A stretch of DNA of 64,000 bases from Dendrolimus kikuchii (lineage: Eukaryota; Arthropoda; Insecta; Lepidoptera; Lasiocampidae). The translations under genes were made by a program, and so were the position numbers. Shown here piece after piece: positions 53,642-64,000 of this stretch. Under the pieces are notes generated by a model. The model worked only from the letters and a program-made list of their open reading frames with translations, did not search any database and was not told the origin of the DNA. The DNA is taken from contig CM034410.1 of NCBI GenBank assembly GCA_019925095.2, forward strand, positions 16,412,436 through 16,476,435, given 5' to 3'. The stretch's first letter is position 1, and each line of letters starts with the position of its first letter.

Positions 53642-53875
53642 GCCAGGTGGTAGGGCATTCGCCCGACTGGATGGCTACCACCCCTGGTCTAAAGTATGTC
53701 GCCATAACAACCTTGAGTTGTGTTCCGGCATTGGTGACCAGGTTCCAGTCTCCCTTAAGAGAGCAGCAGCGCATTTGTAGCACCTTTGGTGTTGCAAATG
53801 TCTATAGGCGATGGTAACCGCTTTCCATCAAGTGGGCCGTCTGCCTGTCTGCTGATCTCCTGCAATAAAAAAAAA
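53642..53875 (-). repeat. Repeat R, end-truncated
   Basis: Begins in GCCAGGTGGTAGGGCATTC and continues to CTCCTGCAATAAAAAAAAAT. It lies just right of the Harbinger element. Confidence 0.8.
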
Positions 53876-54177
53876 TTTGGAAGGGGCGGGAAAACTTATG
53901 AAAAAATTATTATTTTTTTTCAAAATGGGATCTTAAGTCAATATGAGATAGTTTGTTTACCTTTAAATCTGGTTAAATCAACCAAAGTGACCTTTAATAT
54001 AAACATAATCTTCAATCGTTGAATAACTTCGTGTCCCTTCAGTTTTATCTTTGGTTGACCCGTTTAATACCAGCATTACAGATTACTTAGTCATAAGTGT
54101 ACCTCAAAGTGGACCTCGTCACTAACGTAATAAAAAAATGCTCTGAAACCCATCAGCAACAGCTTCATCACCATGTT

Positions 54178-54495
54178 ATCCGTGCAGGAACGGAGAAAGA
54201 ATACAATTTCCTGCGGCCCGGCGGCCTGTCGTAAGAGGCAACTAAACAACCCACAGCCAGGTGGTAGAGTATTTGCTCGACTGGATAGCGACCACCCCTG
54301 GTCTGGAGTATGCCGCCATAACAACCTCGTGTTGTGTTCCGGCGTTGGTGACCGGGTCCCAGTCTCCTTTAAGAGAGCAGCAGCGCGTTTGTAGCGCCTT
54401 TGTTGTTGCAAATGTCCATGGGCGATGGTAGCCGTTTTCCATCTGGTGGGCCGTCTGCCTGTCTGCTGCCATGCCATGCCTGCAATAAAAAAAAA
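54178..54495 (-). repeat. Repeat R, full length, diverged
   Basis: Both ends are intact (TTATCCGTGCAGGAACGG; TGCAATAAAAAAAAAT), with more substitutions than other copies and a CATGC duplication near the A-rich end. Confidence 0.85.
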
Positions 54496-54712
54496 TGTCA
54501 ATATCGAGGCCATCCAGCTCCTTGATAATACAGATTTATTAAGAAGACTCAAAAGGACAAAACCATTTCAGTTAGTGATATAATACTCTCATAATAATAA
54601 AGTGAAGTGCTATGTGCTGAACATTAACAAAGGACACATGAACAAAGTGTCTTCTCCTTAATAAAGACAATAGGAAACATGCTATGAGACACATTCTTAG
54701 TAGTTATTTTAA

Positions 54713-55008
54713 CATACATACATAACTTCACGCCAGTTCCCTTGCGGGGTATGCACGAACAACAGAGCGCCATTTAGGCTTATTCTTACACACCTCACTT
54801 GCTTCTTTGACATTCATAGCTCTTGTCATGCACGCTCGTCTGTTCTTAAGGCTCCTGACATCACCTTCTGCTCGTACACGATCAATTTGATCATGGAAGG
54901 TGTGTCGTGGCCTTCCACGACTTCAGCATCGATCCACTTTTGCATTGTATATCTGCTTAGTCATTCTTTCATCATGCATTCTTTCCACATGCCCGAACCA
55001 CCGGAGCA
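54713..55008 (-). mobile_element. LINE-T 3' end with 12-bp target duplication
   Basis: TAGTTATTTTAA flanks both sides (54701-54712, 55009-55020). It is truncated in the CACCGGAGCA segment. Confidence 0.85.
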
Positions 55009-55165
55009 TAGTTATTTTAAGTCAGATTTAAATTACTCATTAGTCTTATTTCCTAGATTAGATTGTAATTTTAATGTTGTATCACTGGGACACCACCGCT
55101 TCCAAAGCAATTTTAGTTACTGTTAGAAAAAACAAACTCCCCAGCAACACCTTTATAATTATTAT

Positions 55166-55469
55166 GTTTTTTTATTATTATTGCAGGAGTTCAGCAGACA
55201 GGCAGACGGCCCACTGGATGGAAAGCGGTTACCATCGCCTATGGACATTTACAACACCAATGGTGCTACAAATGCGCTGCTGCTCTCTTAAGGGAGACTG
55301 GAACCTGGTCACTAATGCCGGAGCACAACTCTAAGTTGTTATGGCGGCATGTTCTAGACCATCTAGTCGGGCAAATACCCTACCACCTGGCTGTGGGTTG
55401 TTTAGTCGCCTCTTACGACAGGCCGCCTAGCCGCAGGAAATTGTATTCCTTCTCCGTTCCTGCACGGAT
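55166..55469 (+). repeat. Repeat R, full length
   Basis: T-rich start with ATTATTATTGCAGGAG; about 13 bp lost in the middle (TCTAGACCATCTAGTCGGG); right end CCTGCACGGATG. Confidence 0.85.
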
Positions 55470-55497
55470 GAAAATGATGTGATGAAAAACGGAAGTA

Positions 55498-55680
55498 CTA
55501 GCAGTCTTGGCAGACGTTGTCTTCCCCTGAAGAAATAAAAATCTAGAACCGTGTCACGTTAGGTGGCGCTGGAATCGGGTTCTAGATTCTTTAATTGTGA
55601 ATCTAAACCCTTCCGTGACCCACTCAAAGACACATAAAATTTCGTAGAACCCGATTCCTGCGCCAATTAATTTGTTTATA
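55498..55680 (-). mobile_element. Helitron-like H3 fragment
   Basis: Contains GGCAGACGTTGTCTTCCCCT, then AGGTGGCGCTGGAATCGGGT; rearranged, with H3 blocks in both directions. Confidence 0.5.
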
Positions 55681-55741
55681 ATTATGGATTACTTTATTGA
55701 AGTTTTAATCTTTATATAATAAAATAATAATAAATAATAAT

Positions 55742-56034
55742 ATCAGCCCATAAATGTCCCACTGCTGGGCTCGGGCCTCCCATTATAGGGGGAACGGACG
55801 TATACCCGCCACGCTTGTCCAAGGCGGCTTGGCAGGTTTGACACATCGATTATCTCGATGTGCAGGTTGCATCACGATGTTTTTCCTTCACCGTTATTAG
55901 CATTAGTTATGGTAATTGTAAGAATTGCACATTAGATCAGAAAACTGTCTAAGTGGTGCATGCGTTCCGGCCAGGATCGAACCCGCGCCCTTTGAGTTTG
56001 GGACGCGTGCACTAGCCATTACGCTACCACGACT
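55742..56034 (-). mobile_element. tRNA-derived SINE S, full length
   Basis: Antisense, about 293 bp. On the - strand: GTGGTAGCGTAATGGCTAGT (A-box region), GCGGGTTCGATCCTGGCC (box B), then GCAACCTGCACATCGAGATA and the end CAGTGGGACATTTATGGGCT. The best copy of the family here. Confidence 0.8.
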
Positions 56035-56568
56035 CTTCTTTCTTCACGAATCTTTATATAGCTTATATTAATAGGGGATAATATAGCATTCGAACGGTGA
56101 AAGAATTTTTTAAATCGGTCCAGTAGTTTTTGAGTTTATTTGTTACAAGCATACAAAAATACAAATCTTTCCTCTTTATAATATTAGTAAGATATACATG
56201 TATCTTTTATATGTATATTGAACTAATAATAAGTTCCTACAAAATGATAACGCAACAAACTTGTAAACTTGATGCAATTTAAGTAATAACAAATAAATTA
56301 TGAAACTTGTACACATTCGAATCGACAGGCCGTCATGCGTCAGACACAGTGTGAACTAGTCTTGTGTAGTTCATGAACGATGAACTATTACGAATCGATT
56401 CCCTACACTAAATTAAAAGAAATGTTTCACGTTATTAGATCACTCGGTAAGGCGCTCAGTGCGCCACTATGCGATCCGACAGTCTTCTTGTCTAGTTCAT
56501 GAAAGATGAACTATTAGGGATCATAATTCGATTGCTAATAAAAAAAGGGGGAAAAGTTATAAAGACCA

Positions 56569-57179
56569 TGTTGGGCGTGTGGGCGCAGGGGTCGCCCTAA
56601 ATGAAACACCCCTTAGCAAGTTGACTGAATTTATTTATAGGCGCTACAACAGCAACAGGTGCGATCGGCACAACTGTATCAAACGGCACGTTCGAGGTTA
56701 ACCAACACAACTTAGCACTAGCCCCGGACGTTACACTGAACGTAGATAGCACTAATTGTATCGATTACACCGATCAATACGAGTGGCACTAATCACAATC
56801 ACTGGTGGTTCACAATATCCACGTAGACACGCTGAGAGTCCGTTGGCTGTAGAGTCTTCCGAATGCTCCTTGATCTTCCTAGTCTTCTTAGTCTTCCTTG
56901 CGTGTATATACTGACCAATGTGTGTATATATCCAACCGAACGATGCCGGAGGCTACCTAAGAGGGTCATCGTGTCTTCCTTGATGTGGCAGAGCCGGTAA
57001 AGGGGCCTCGAGCTGTCGCTCTCTGCCCGATGCCGGAGGCTCGCCTCGTGCTTACTAAGGTACTACAAAAATGCAGACGCTTAGCAGCTAACGGAGCGAG
57101 CTACATATCCGCAGTAAGCGGGGCGTGAGGATACGGGATTTCCGGAGGAGAGGTCAGGGGGGTGATTCTGTTTGCAACA
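56569..57179 (-). mobile_element. LTR-C, solo LTR, complete
   Basis: 611 bp from TGTTGGGCGTG to TTTGCAACA, flanked by GACCA and GACCG (4 of 5 identical). No internal protein sequence. The CAGGGGGGTGATTCTGTTTGCAACA-like right end resembles the 3' end of the BEL polyprotein region at 44046-44075, so I place it in or near BEL/Pao. Confidence 0.7.
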
Positions 57180-57189
57180 GACCGAATAA

Positions 57190-58097
57190 TACTATTACTA
57201 CAAGTAATAGTTAAGTGATCAAATTTTACTACAAAGGAGCGTTCACTTGAATAACTGAGTTAGCACATAGTTGCTGACGGTGAACTGTTAGAAACCGTGA
57301 TTCAATTACTAACTAGATCAAATGAGTTTTTAAATTATATAATAATAAATATCAATAAGCTAAATAAACAGATATAAAGCCTATTCAAAAAATAACAGGT
57401 ATAAGGGATGAGAAAAATCCGGCAATAACTTATAAATTAGAGTAAAAAAAGTATGTATAAGCCGCGCGCAGGTTTGCCGATGACTACTTACTATTATTGT
57501 ATATACTTATGTAAAGTATATGCAGTAATAAATTAAAACAATAAATTTAGTGTAACAACTATTTATGTAAACTTTTTGTCAACCCTGCTGACCATCGACG
57601 CGTGACATCATGAGGCTATCGGCAAACCTTCTGCGCACGGTTATATGTATATATAAAAAAAAACCTTGTTCTGGAATTTGAATCGAGCATTGATGGTTTT
57701 GATAAAACCAACTGAGGTGCGGGCGTCGGGTTAGTCTAACGGCGACCTTGAACGCAATGAGATGCACCCATTATTTCTGTTCAGGCCTAGTGTCTTCAAA
57801 ACCGGCCGAAGGAACACCTCCTCGTGTCCTTAGAGGGTAATTTGACTTTATTTTTGTTCCAGTATGACTTGCTCCAAACACCCAAACCAGCATCAAGGAA
57901 CCCACTCGGCTCATATCCAACCATCAACTGCTGACTATTGCTCATACACATTTTTGGGTGTTCGAAGCTAGTAACACCGAAACACCTACATCAATCTACT
58001 AACTATCACCTGTATCAAAATTAATTTCAGAATTAATAGAAAGAACTATTCAGCTTTCCGATAGAAAATCTTAAAATTCTCATGACCGAATAATAGT
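57190..58097. other. No gene recognised
   Basis: AT-rich with the short inverted repeat pair noted separately, and an unassigned stretch 57780-58000 (CAAAACCGGCCGAAGGAACA). Confidence 0.4.
57450..57665. repeat. Inverted pair of a short dispersed repeat
   Basis: Two copies of the repeat at 3680-3785 face each other (GCCGCGCGCAGGTTTGCCGA on the left; TCGGCAAACCTTCTGCGCAC on the right). Confidence 0.5.
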
Positions 58098-58787
58098 AGC
58101 TAGTGGTCGCCCAGTGGTCGAAATTCGACTTGAATTAATTTAAATTGTAAGTTTCAACATTATTAAGGTTCTGTTGCCAAAGACTATACTTCTCTAATCA
58201 CAAATTTCGCCAAAGCTACACTGGTAATTTGACTTTAACATTATATCCGTGCAGGAACGGAGAAAGAATACAATTTCCTGCGGCCGGGCGGCCTGTCGTA
58301 AGAGGCGACTTAACAACCCACAGCCAAGTGGTAGGGCATTTGCCCGACTGGATGGCTACCACCCCTGGTCTAAAGTATGTCACCATAACCACCTTGAGTC
58401 GTGTTCCGGCATTAGTGACCAGGTTCTAGTTTCCCTTAAGAGAGCAGCAGCGCATTTGTAGCAACTTTGGTGTTGCAAATGTCCATAGGCGATGGTAACC
58501 GCTTTCCATCAAGTGGGCCGTCTGCCTGTCTGCTGATCTCCTGCAATAAAAAAAAACAAAAGAGAATATATGCGTGAGTGTCAAATACATGGTAGTATGT
58601 GTAATTTTTTTTTTTGTATTGATTTAATGTACTTTTTTTGGCACAATTTTAATAAAAAAATATCATTCTGCTCTCCTTCTCTATAGGAACTATAAGTGTC
58701 CGAAATTTCATACTCCTCCGTCCCCGCGATTTTCGTAAAAAGGGGTACAAAGTTTTTGCTTCATGTATTAATATAATGATAGGCGAA
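58098..58787 (-). mobile_element. Helitron-like H2 split by repeat R
   Basis: CTAGTGGTCGCCCAGTGGTC at the left, TTGCTTCATGTATTAATATA at the right, with R repeat 58246-58556 inside. Confidence 0.65.
58246..58556 (-). repeat. Repeat R inserted into Helitron-like H2
   Basis: Full length. H2 sequence is interrupted after GACTTTAACA and resumes at ACAAAAGAG; the bases between are replaced, with no target duplication. Confidence 0.85.
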
Positions 58788-59015
58788 CTAGTACAGTGAG
58801 TAAATTGAATTAGAAATGAGCACTCACTTGGATGAGCGAACAAGCACTTGACTAATAGTGATGGCGGCAGATAAATCTCACTCCATCACCGCTTGGGATC
58901 GTATGGGGTCTCGATAGATAGAGGCCCATATATTGCGTTTGTTTTAGAAGATTGGATGGATATTGTTAAAGGCGGTAGTTCTGTCTTAATTTCGGTTTAG
59001 ACAGCTTTGAGAAAT

Positions 59016-59331
59016 GTTTTTTTTTATTGCATGAGTTCAGCAGACAGGCAGACGGCCCACTTGATGACTTTACGCGGTTACTATCGCCTATAGACATATG
59101 TAACACCAAAGGTGCTACAAATGCGCTGCTGCTCTCTTAATGGAGACTGGAACCTGGTCACTAATGCCGGAACATAACTCAAGGTTGTTATGGCGACATA
59201 CTCTAGACCAGGGGTGGTAGCCATCCAGTCGAGCAAATGCGCTACCACCTGGCTGTGGGTTGCTTTGTCGTCTATAACGACAGGCCGCCCGGCCGCAGGA
59301 AATTGTATTCTTTCTCCGTTCCTGCACGGAT
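59016..59331 (+). repeat. Repeat R, full length
   Basis: T-run and ATTGCATGAGTTCAGCAG at the left, CCTGCACGGATAAG at the right, with a 5-bp insertion at GATGACTTTACGCGG. Confidence 0.85.
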
Positions 59332-59682
59332 AAGAGTAATAATCTTATCCATGACTAGATCATTAATAGAACGGACTCTAAAAGTGAGGCCGGCTAAAGG
59401 ATGCCAATTTTGGAAAGGATGCCGATGACGTTGCAGTGCTTTATCATTACGCAAACGTGCTACAAAAGTTTATAAAAAGGTGCTCAACTTCATTTGGCAT
59501 TTTTGTTTACGTACACTCCGTCTATAAATTAATGGTCTAAGTCTAAAACACAAATTACAAAGCCCAACAGGTTTTTTGTTACCTTGGACTTCAGCAGCTT
59601 TTTACATTTTTCAAGAACACAGTTTGTGAATATATTAATGAAAGTACTGAATTGGCTCCGGTTTTTATTATTTTATATAAAA

Positions 59683-60229
59683 CTAGCTTCTGACCGCGAC
59701 TTCGTCCGCGCGGAATAGTTAAAAAAAACACCCCGATTTTGAAACATTCTTCATTGTTGCTCCGCTGTTTTCTTTCTTTTTTTATTGCAGGAGATCAACA
59801 AATAGGCAAATGGCCCACTTGATGGAAAGCGGTTACCATCGCCTATGGACATTTGCAACACCAAAGGTGCTACAAACGCGCTGCTGCTCTCTTAAGGGAG
59901 ACTGGAACCTGGTCACTAATGTCGGAACACAATTCAAGGTTGTTATGGCGACATACTTTAGACCAGGGGTGATAGCCAACCAGTCGGGCAAATGCCCTAC
60001 CACCTGGCTATGGGTTGTTAAGTCGCCTCTTACGACAGGCCGCCCGGCCGCAGGAAATTGTATTCTTTCTCTGTTCCTGCACAGATGAAAATATAGCCTC
60101 TAGCCTTTTTCGATAAATGGGCTATCCAACACTGAAAGAATTTTTCAGATCAGACCTGAAGATTAGTGCGTTCAAGGAAACAAACAAACAAAAAAACAAA
60201 CTCTTCAGCTTTATATATTAGTATAAGAT
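59683..60229 (-). mobile_element. Helitron-like H1 split by repeat R
   Basis: Antisense short form, interrupted at 59773-60085 by an R repeat. Confidence 0.75.
59773..60085 (+). repeat. Repeat R inserted into Helitron-like H1
   Basis: Full length. It interrupts H1 after GCTCCGCT and H1 resumes at ATAGCCTCTAGCC, with about 22 bp of H1 lost at the site and no target duplication. Confidence 0.85.
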
Positions 60230-60374
60230 TTCTTCCAAGAATTTAGGCCAGTTTTCTCCACATCTGTTTGAGTAAGTATCTTGCCATCTCAAGACATGCA
60301 AGTAGGCAAGAAGACCATAGATGGACAAAGGAAGTCTGCGAGTGGAGAGAAAGAAGAAGGCCCAGATACTTACA

Positions 60375-60815
60375 CCTTCTTATTTATATAAACAACAAAT
60401 TACTGTCCTTTAGTCTGGGTAAAACTCAAAACGGCCCGACTGATTTTGATGAAATTTTGTCTTTTTTATATATTTTTTTGTTGCGGGAGGTCAGTCCACA
60501 GGCAGACGGTCCACCTGATGGAAAGCGGCTACCATCGCCTATGGATATTTGTAACACCAAGGTGCTACCACAATGTACTGCCGCTCTTTACAGGAGACTG
60601 GAACCTGGCTACTGTGTTTGAGTGGCTACCGGGATGGTTTAGATTCACAAATGGAACCGGTAGGTGGCGCTGCGATCGGTTTCTAAGTTTTTTTTTGTGT
60701 GTGATTTAGTGGGTCCCTGGATTGTTAAGATTCACAATTGGTTTCCGGTAGGTGGCGCTGCAATCAGGTTCTAGATTTTTATTTTTTCAGGGCAGGCCAA
60801 TTTTTCAAATACTTT
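60375..60815 (+). mobile_element. Helitron-like H3, carrying a diverged R repeat
   Basis: H3 blocks (CGGCCCGACTGATTTTGATG, GGTAGGTGGCGCTGCGATCG, and a second GGTAGGTGGCGCTGCAATCA) surround the R fragment at 60460-60618. The second half repeats the first. Confidence 0.5.
60460..60618 (+). repeat. Repeat R, diverged fragment inside an H3 element
   Basis: T-rich start, then GTTGCGGGAGGTCAGTCCAC and GGCAGACGGTCCACCTGATG. It ends near GGAGACTGGAACCTGG. It is the most diverged copy and so probably the oldest. Confidence 0.75.
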
Positions 60816-60821
60816 CTGATC

Positions 60822-60985
60822 AGTATGGCGATCCAGCGAGGAAACGTAGCCAGCCTTCTGGGCACCGTACCCATAGAAGACGGTGATCTAGGCTCAGTAT
60901 CCTACTTATAGTCTTGAGGGACTATGGCTAGAATACAATACAAATAAGTTAAGTTTTCTTTTATTGTATTAGATTATTTATAAAT
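60822..60985 (+). mobile_element. LINE-C 3' fragment
   Basis: Matches the end of 21297-21749 from ATCAGTATGGCGATCCAGCG to GTCTTGAGGGACTATGG and the AATACAATACAAAT tail. Confidence 0.75.
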
Positions 60986-61284
60986 TTGTTGATTGTACTA
61001 GCTTAGAACTTTTTAAGGTTATAGATATACATATATAACAAAAAACAATACTTTCTACATTGAAGAAATAAGCAAGAAATCCATTAAGCCTCGGAAAGAA
61101 ATAGTAAAAGTTTAGCGAGACAAGCGCGAAACGTATCTATGAAAAACCATTCGTAGGTTTTCCGTGGATTTCCCAAAGACTGATTGACAAGTCAACGCTG
61201 CTCAGCGAACAAAAGCCGACGTGTCACTACGAAGGTTTATATTCAAGCTTCTTCTATATATAGAGAGAGAGAAAGAACTCTTTA

Positions 61285-61451
61285 CTGCACACCAAAACAT
61301 ACAATTACAAAAACTGACCATATTTACAATATTTTCTAGGCGATACAATAAGCGGCCTTAACGCTCAAAGCGATCTCTTCCAGGCGACCCAAATCAAAAA
61401 CAAATTTGAATCAGGCGATGTAGGAGGTGCAGGCATCCAAAAAGGCATCCA

Positions 61452-61501
<50 letters not shown>

Positions 61502-61720
61502 TAGATAGAGAACCATTGCGTAGTTGAGCGTGGGGGCTCAAGAAAATGGGGATGAACATCCCGTCGATGGCGAGCGGTGCGGCTGTAAAAATGAGATGTT
61601 GACACCGGATCAAACAGTTCCTCGGAACACTCCGTTGTACAGGCGGTAGAATACGCAGAGGGACTCAGTCTTTCCGAAGGCTAAGCGATTCTAAACCGCC
61701 TGTTAGTATGGGATCGACGA
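61285..61720 (-). repeat. Dispersed LINE-3'-like repeat around a TA tract
   Basis: CTCTTTACTGCACACCAAAA, AGCGATCTCTTCCAGGCGAC and, right of the TA tract, CCTCGGAACACTCCGTTGTA. The right part resembles 50985-51050, so it is a repeat. Family not resolved. Confidence 0.5.
61454..61499. repeat. (TA)n microsatellite
   Basis: About 23 TA units followed by GATAGATAGAG, inside the dispersed repeat 61285-61720. Confidence 0.95.
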
Positions 61721-61868
61721 TATGAACAGCGCGATGCTGGATAGAGTCGAGAGGATCAGTCTGATAAGCCCTCTATAATGTAAGTCACTTTCTATCGATA
61801 AGTCAGCTGTCTTTGAAGAGAGATTTTTCTTATTCAGACAGCCTACGTAATGAAAAGTAGTTACCGTC

Positions 61869-61942
<74 letters not shown>
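61869..61942. repeat. (TA)n microsatellite
   Basis: About 36 TA units with one early ATACAT interruption. Confidence 0.95.
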
Positions 61943-61945
<3 letters not shown>

Positions 61946-62647
61946 GGCGGGTCAAATTTTTTGATTTTTTTTTGATGAAGCGTATAGCAAAAACGTAATC
62001 TATAGGTGATTCTGAGAAATTTTGCTCAAGAGACCATAGCTCTAAGTTGGATTTGGAGCCCCCCAAAATTTCAAAATAGATATTTTTCCATATATACATA
62101 GAACAATTTAATTAAATTCGTCATAAAATCGGATAGAATTATAGTAGATTTCTCAATCTGGGCTTGTTTGAAAGGTATTTTTATCACCTTTCAGAATCTG
62201 TATTGATACCAATTTTTTTTTTTTTGAGTAGAGATATTAGGAATTTTTTGTCGAAAAATAGCCTAAATAAATAGCCGAGAAAACTTAAGAAAACTGTTGT
62301 TAAATTAATTTTACTACCCGCAAATTAATTTAGGAAATAATTATGTAAAGGGGACTGAGACTTCTGTGAATGAATTTCAACAACGCCCAGCGACAGTGGT
62401 CAGGTGGGGCTGGACGGGCTTTAAAGGTTTTTATTTTTATATAGTTTGCGGTATAAAATGAAGTGAATCTTCCGGAGGCAAATAATACTAACATAAAAAT
62501 GTAGTACAATGAAACCTTTTTCAGCGCCTGCTTTTTAAACAAGAAGCACGCACCTGAGGTTGACCCGCGGCACAGCTGCGGGGTTAAATCTAGTGTCAAA
62601 ATAAGAGCTTTTTACTAAATGTATATGAAAGTACATACGGAATATAT
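61943..62647. other. No gene recognised
   Basis: AT-rich with T-runs. 62390-62590 matches 28110-28220 in antisense in part (CTTCCGGAGGCAAATAATAC; GGTTGACCCGCGGCACAGCT), so it is a dispersed repeat without coding content. Confidence 0.4.
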
Positions 62648-63360
62648 TGTTACAAGTGCGAGACTCAAATTAAAATGCCGTTGGAATTACTATAGAGTTT
62701 ATTATACAAACACATATAAAACAATAACATTATTATTACAATTACCACGTGCTAATAACGGTGAAGGAAAACATCGTGATGCAACCTGCACATCGAGATA
62801 ACCGATGTGTCAAACCTGCCAAGCCGCCTTGGACAAGCGTGGCGGGTATACGTCCGTTCCCCCTATAATGGGAGGCCCGAGCCCAGCAGTGGGACGTTTA
62901 TGGGCTGATATTATTATATTATATAAAACAGGTACAAGTAAAACTAGACATTTGTTACAATCTGCACGATCAATAACACGAGCAAAGTCCGTCACTATAT
63001 CGCTTGTCGAATGTACACGTCTTGCTTGTATCGTAATCGTCGCTCGACTGCCGATTTCTCCGTTCGGGCATTCCTTTATACTCAGCTTACAATATGTCAC
63101 GACCGTGTAAACAATGATTTCCAAGAACCACACCTGGCCACTGTCGGCGCTATTGCCAGGAAACATAAATCTGTACGCCTGCATAATTATGCCTGCGAAC
63201 GGTCATAAACACGTACAATAACAAAAGGCTATTGTCTAACTGCAAATTTTAAACACAAAGAAAACAAAAGAAGATAGTCATAAAACAGTTTCAACGTTAT
63301 CAGCATGCAAGCTGCGGCAGGTAATAAATACAGGTATTGTATTTGACCCAATTTGTAACA
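62648..63360 (-). mobile_element. LTR-A, solo LTR with ATAT duplication and SINE insertion
   Basis: TGTTACAAGTGCGAG to TTTGTAACA, flanked by ATAT at 62644-62647 and 63361-63364. A tRNA-derived SINE sits at 62724-62930. LTR-B begins directly after the right ATAT. Confidence 0.8.
62724..62930 (+). mobile_element. tRNA-derived SINE S, 5' truncated, in LTR-A
   Basis: Flanked by a 10-bp target duplication ATATAAAACA (62714-62723, 62931-62940), which shows retrotransposition into the LTR. It ends GGGACGTTTATGGGCTGATA plus an AT tail. Confidence 0.85.
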
Positions 63361-63364
63361 ATAT

Positions 63365-64000
63365 TGTTACGTGCGAGCGGAGGTACGTACTTAGGATTGA
63401 AAGTAAACACCAGGTTGTTTCAACTATAATGCTTTTATTAACTTACACAGCCGCACGTCATTCATTTCCGCAGGCTTGTCCCTACACGCAAAACTAACGC
63501 CGTACTGTCCTGACAATAAGATATCTCACTCACAATACCGTCACTGATATTGCGTGGACCACCTCCTGCTACTGAGATGCTCACCTCCGAATATACCGCG
63601 TGTAGCTCGCTTCTGGATCTCCTTTTAAACTACACCAAACTCTTCACTCTTCTACTAAACTTCTCTTCCAATTCTTTCGTATTGTACTTATCGCTGTCTT
63701 GAACTGAACTACTCGGTAGGCGCGCCTTACGCTGCTTATATACCCGGAAGAATCTTCTGGAAGCCATAATTTCGATCTTCTTGTCGTTACTCTTTTATTA
63801 ACTATTTATCCCTTTCTAAACATCTATCTATCTCTGTTTTTTCCTTTCTGAACCTTCTATTCTAGAAGTTTTGTTCATCATCTATCCTATCATCCTTTCT
63901 GTATCTGTCCTTGTCTTTTCTTCCAGAATCTTCTACATTTTTCTAAAACTTCTTAAACCAACTAGATCGTTCCACCATCACTCGCCACAATATCAAGAAA
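63365..64000 (-). mobile_element. LTR-B, runs off the window
   Basis: Antisense match to 9863-10448, from TGTTACGTGCGAGCGG through TACGCTGCTTATATACCCGG to the TTGTGGCGAG-like start near 63990. Whether it is a solo LTR or the end of a full element cannot be seen. Confidence 0.65.

Overview
This is a repeat-packed piece of an insect nuclear genome, most probably a moth or butterfly. The order is inferred, not proven. It rests on the AT-rich sequence, on many short non-autonomous Helitron-like elements ending in the GCGGGCAGAAGCTAG motif familiar from lepidopteran genomes, and on the mix of RTE-type LINEs, BEL/Pao and gypsy-like LTR elements, tRNA-derived SINEs and a PIF/Harbinger transposon. 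No operon, CRISPR array, rRNA or confident functional tRNA gene is visible.

One host gene can be supported: a class A neuropeptide GPCR on the + strand (allatotropin/orexin-receptor-like), seen as four coding exons at 1763-1904 (second extracellular loop into TM5), 3848-3972 (TM5 and third intracellular loop), 7257-7369 (TM7, NPLIY motif) and 33242-33576 (cytoplasmic tail). TM1-TM4 must lie left of the window. The exon for TM6 is not found where it should be, and exon phases show that one is missing. The intron that should hold it is almost filled by a near-intact RTE retrotransposon (4061-6985). After the tail's TGA stop the same frame stays open for another 100 codons to 33879. The last intron (7370-33241, about 25.9 kb) is mostly transposon debris.

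33.9-37 kb holds a solo BEL-like LTR, a small inverted-repeat element and a Helitron-like element. 37.1-43.1 kb is a tandem segmental duplication (offset 2692 bp); each half carries a LINE tail, a foldback-like element with a Helitron inside it, and an array of a 68-bp satellite (19 and about 27.4 units). 43.7-50.4 kb is a BEL/Pao retrotransposon with an uninterrupted 1886-residue polyprotein on the - strand. 52.2-53.6 kb is a deleted PIF/Harbinger element with TTA target duplication that later received a 0.7-kb foldback-type element. 53.6-64 kb is again nested repeats, ending in two abutting LTRs.

Recurring families, named here for convenience: LINE-T (18 copies, 3' ends with a TATG-type tail and clean 8-12 bp target duplications); repeat R (19 copies, about 315 bp, whose terminal 50 bp is shared with the 3' end of the intact RTE and which shows no target duplication); LTR-A, LTR-B and LTR-C; Helitron-like H1-H4; a tRNA-derived SINE (S); foldback families M and P. 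The most useful leads are the GPCR with a missing TM6 exon and a possible stop-codon readthrough tail, the foldback element present as two loop-inverted isomers, the satellite-bearing duplication, and the RTE-tailed repeat R.
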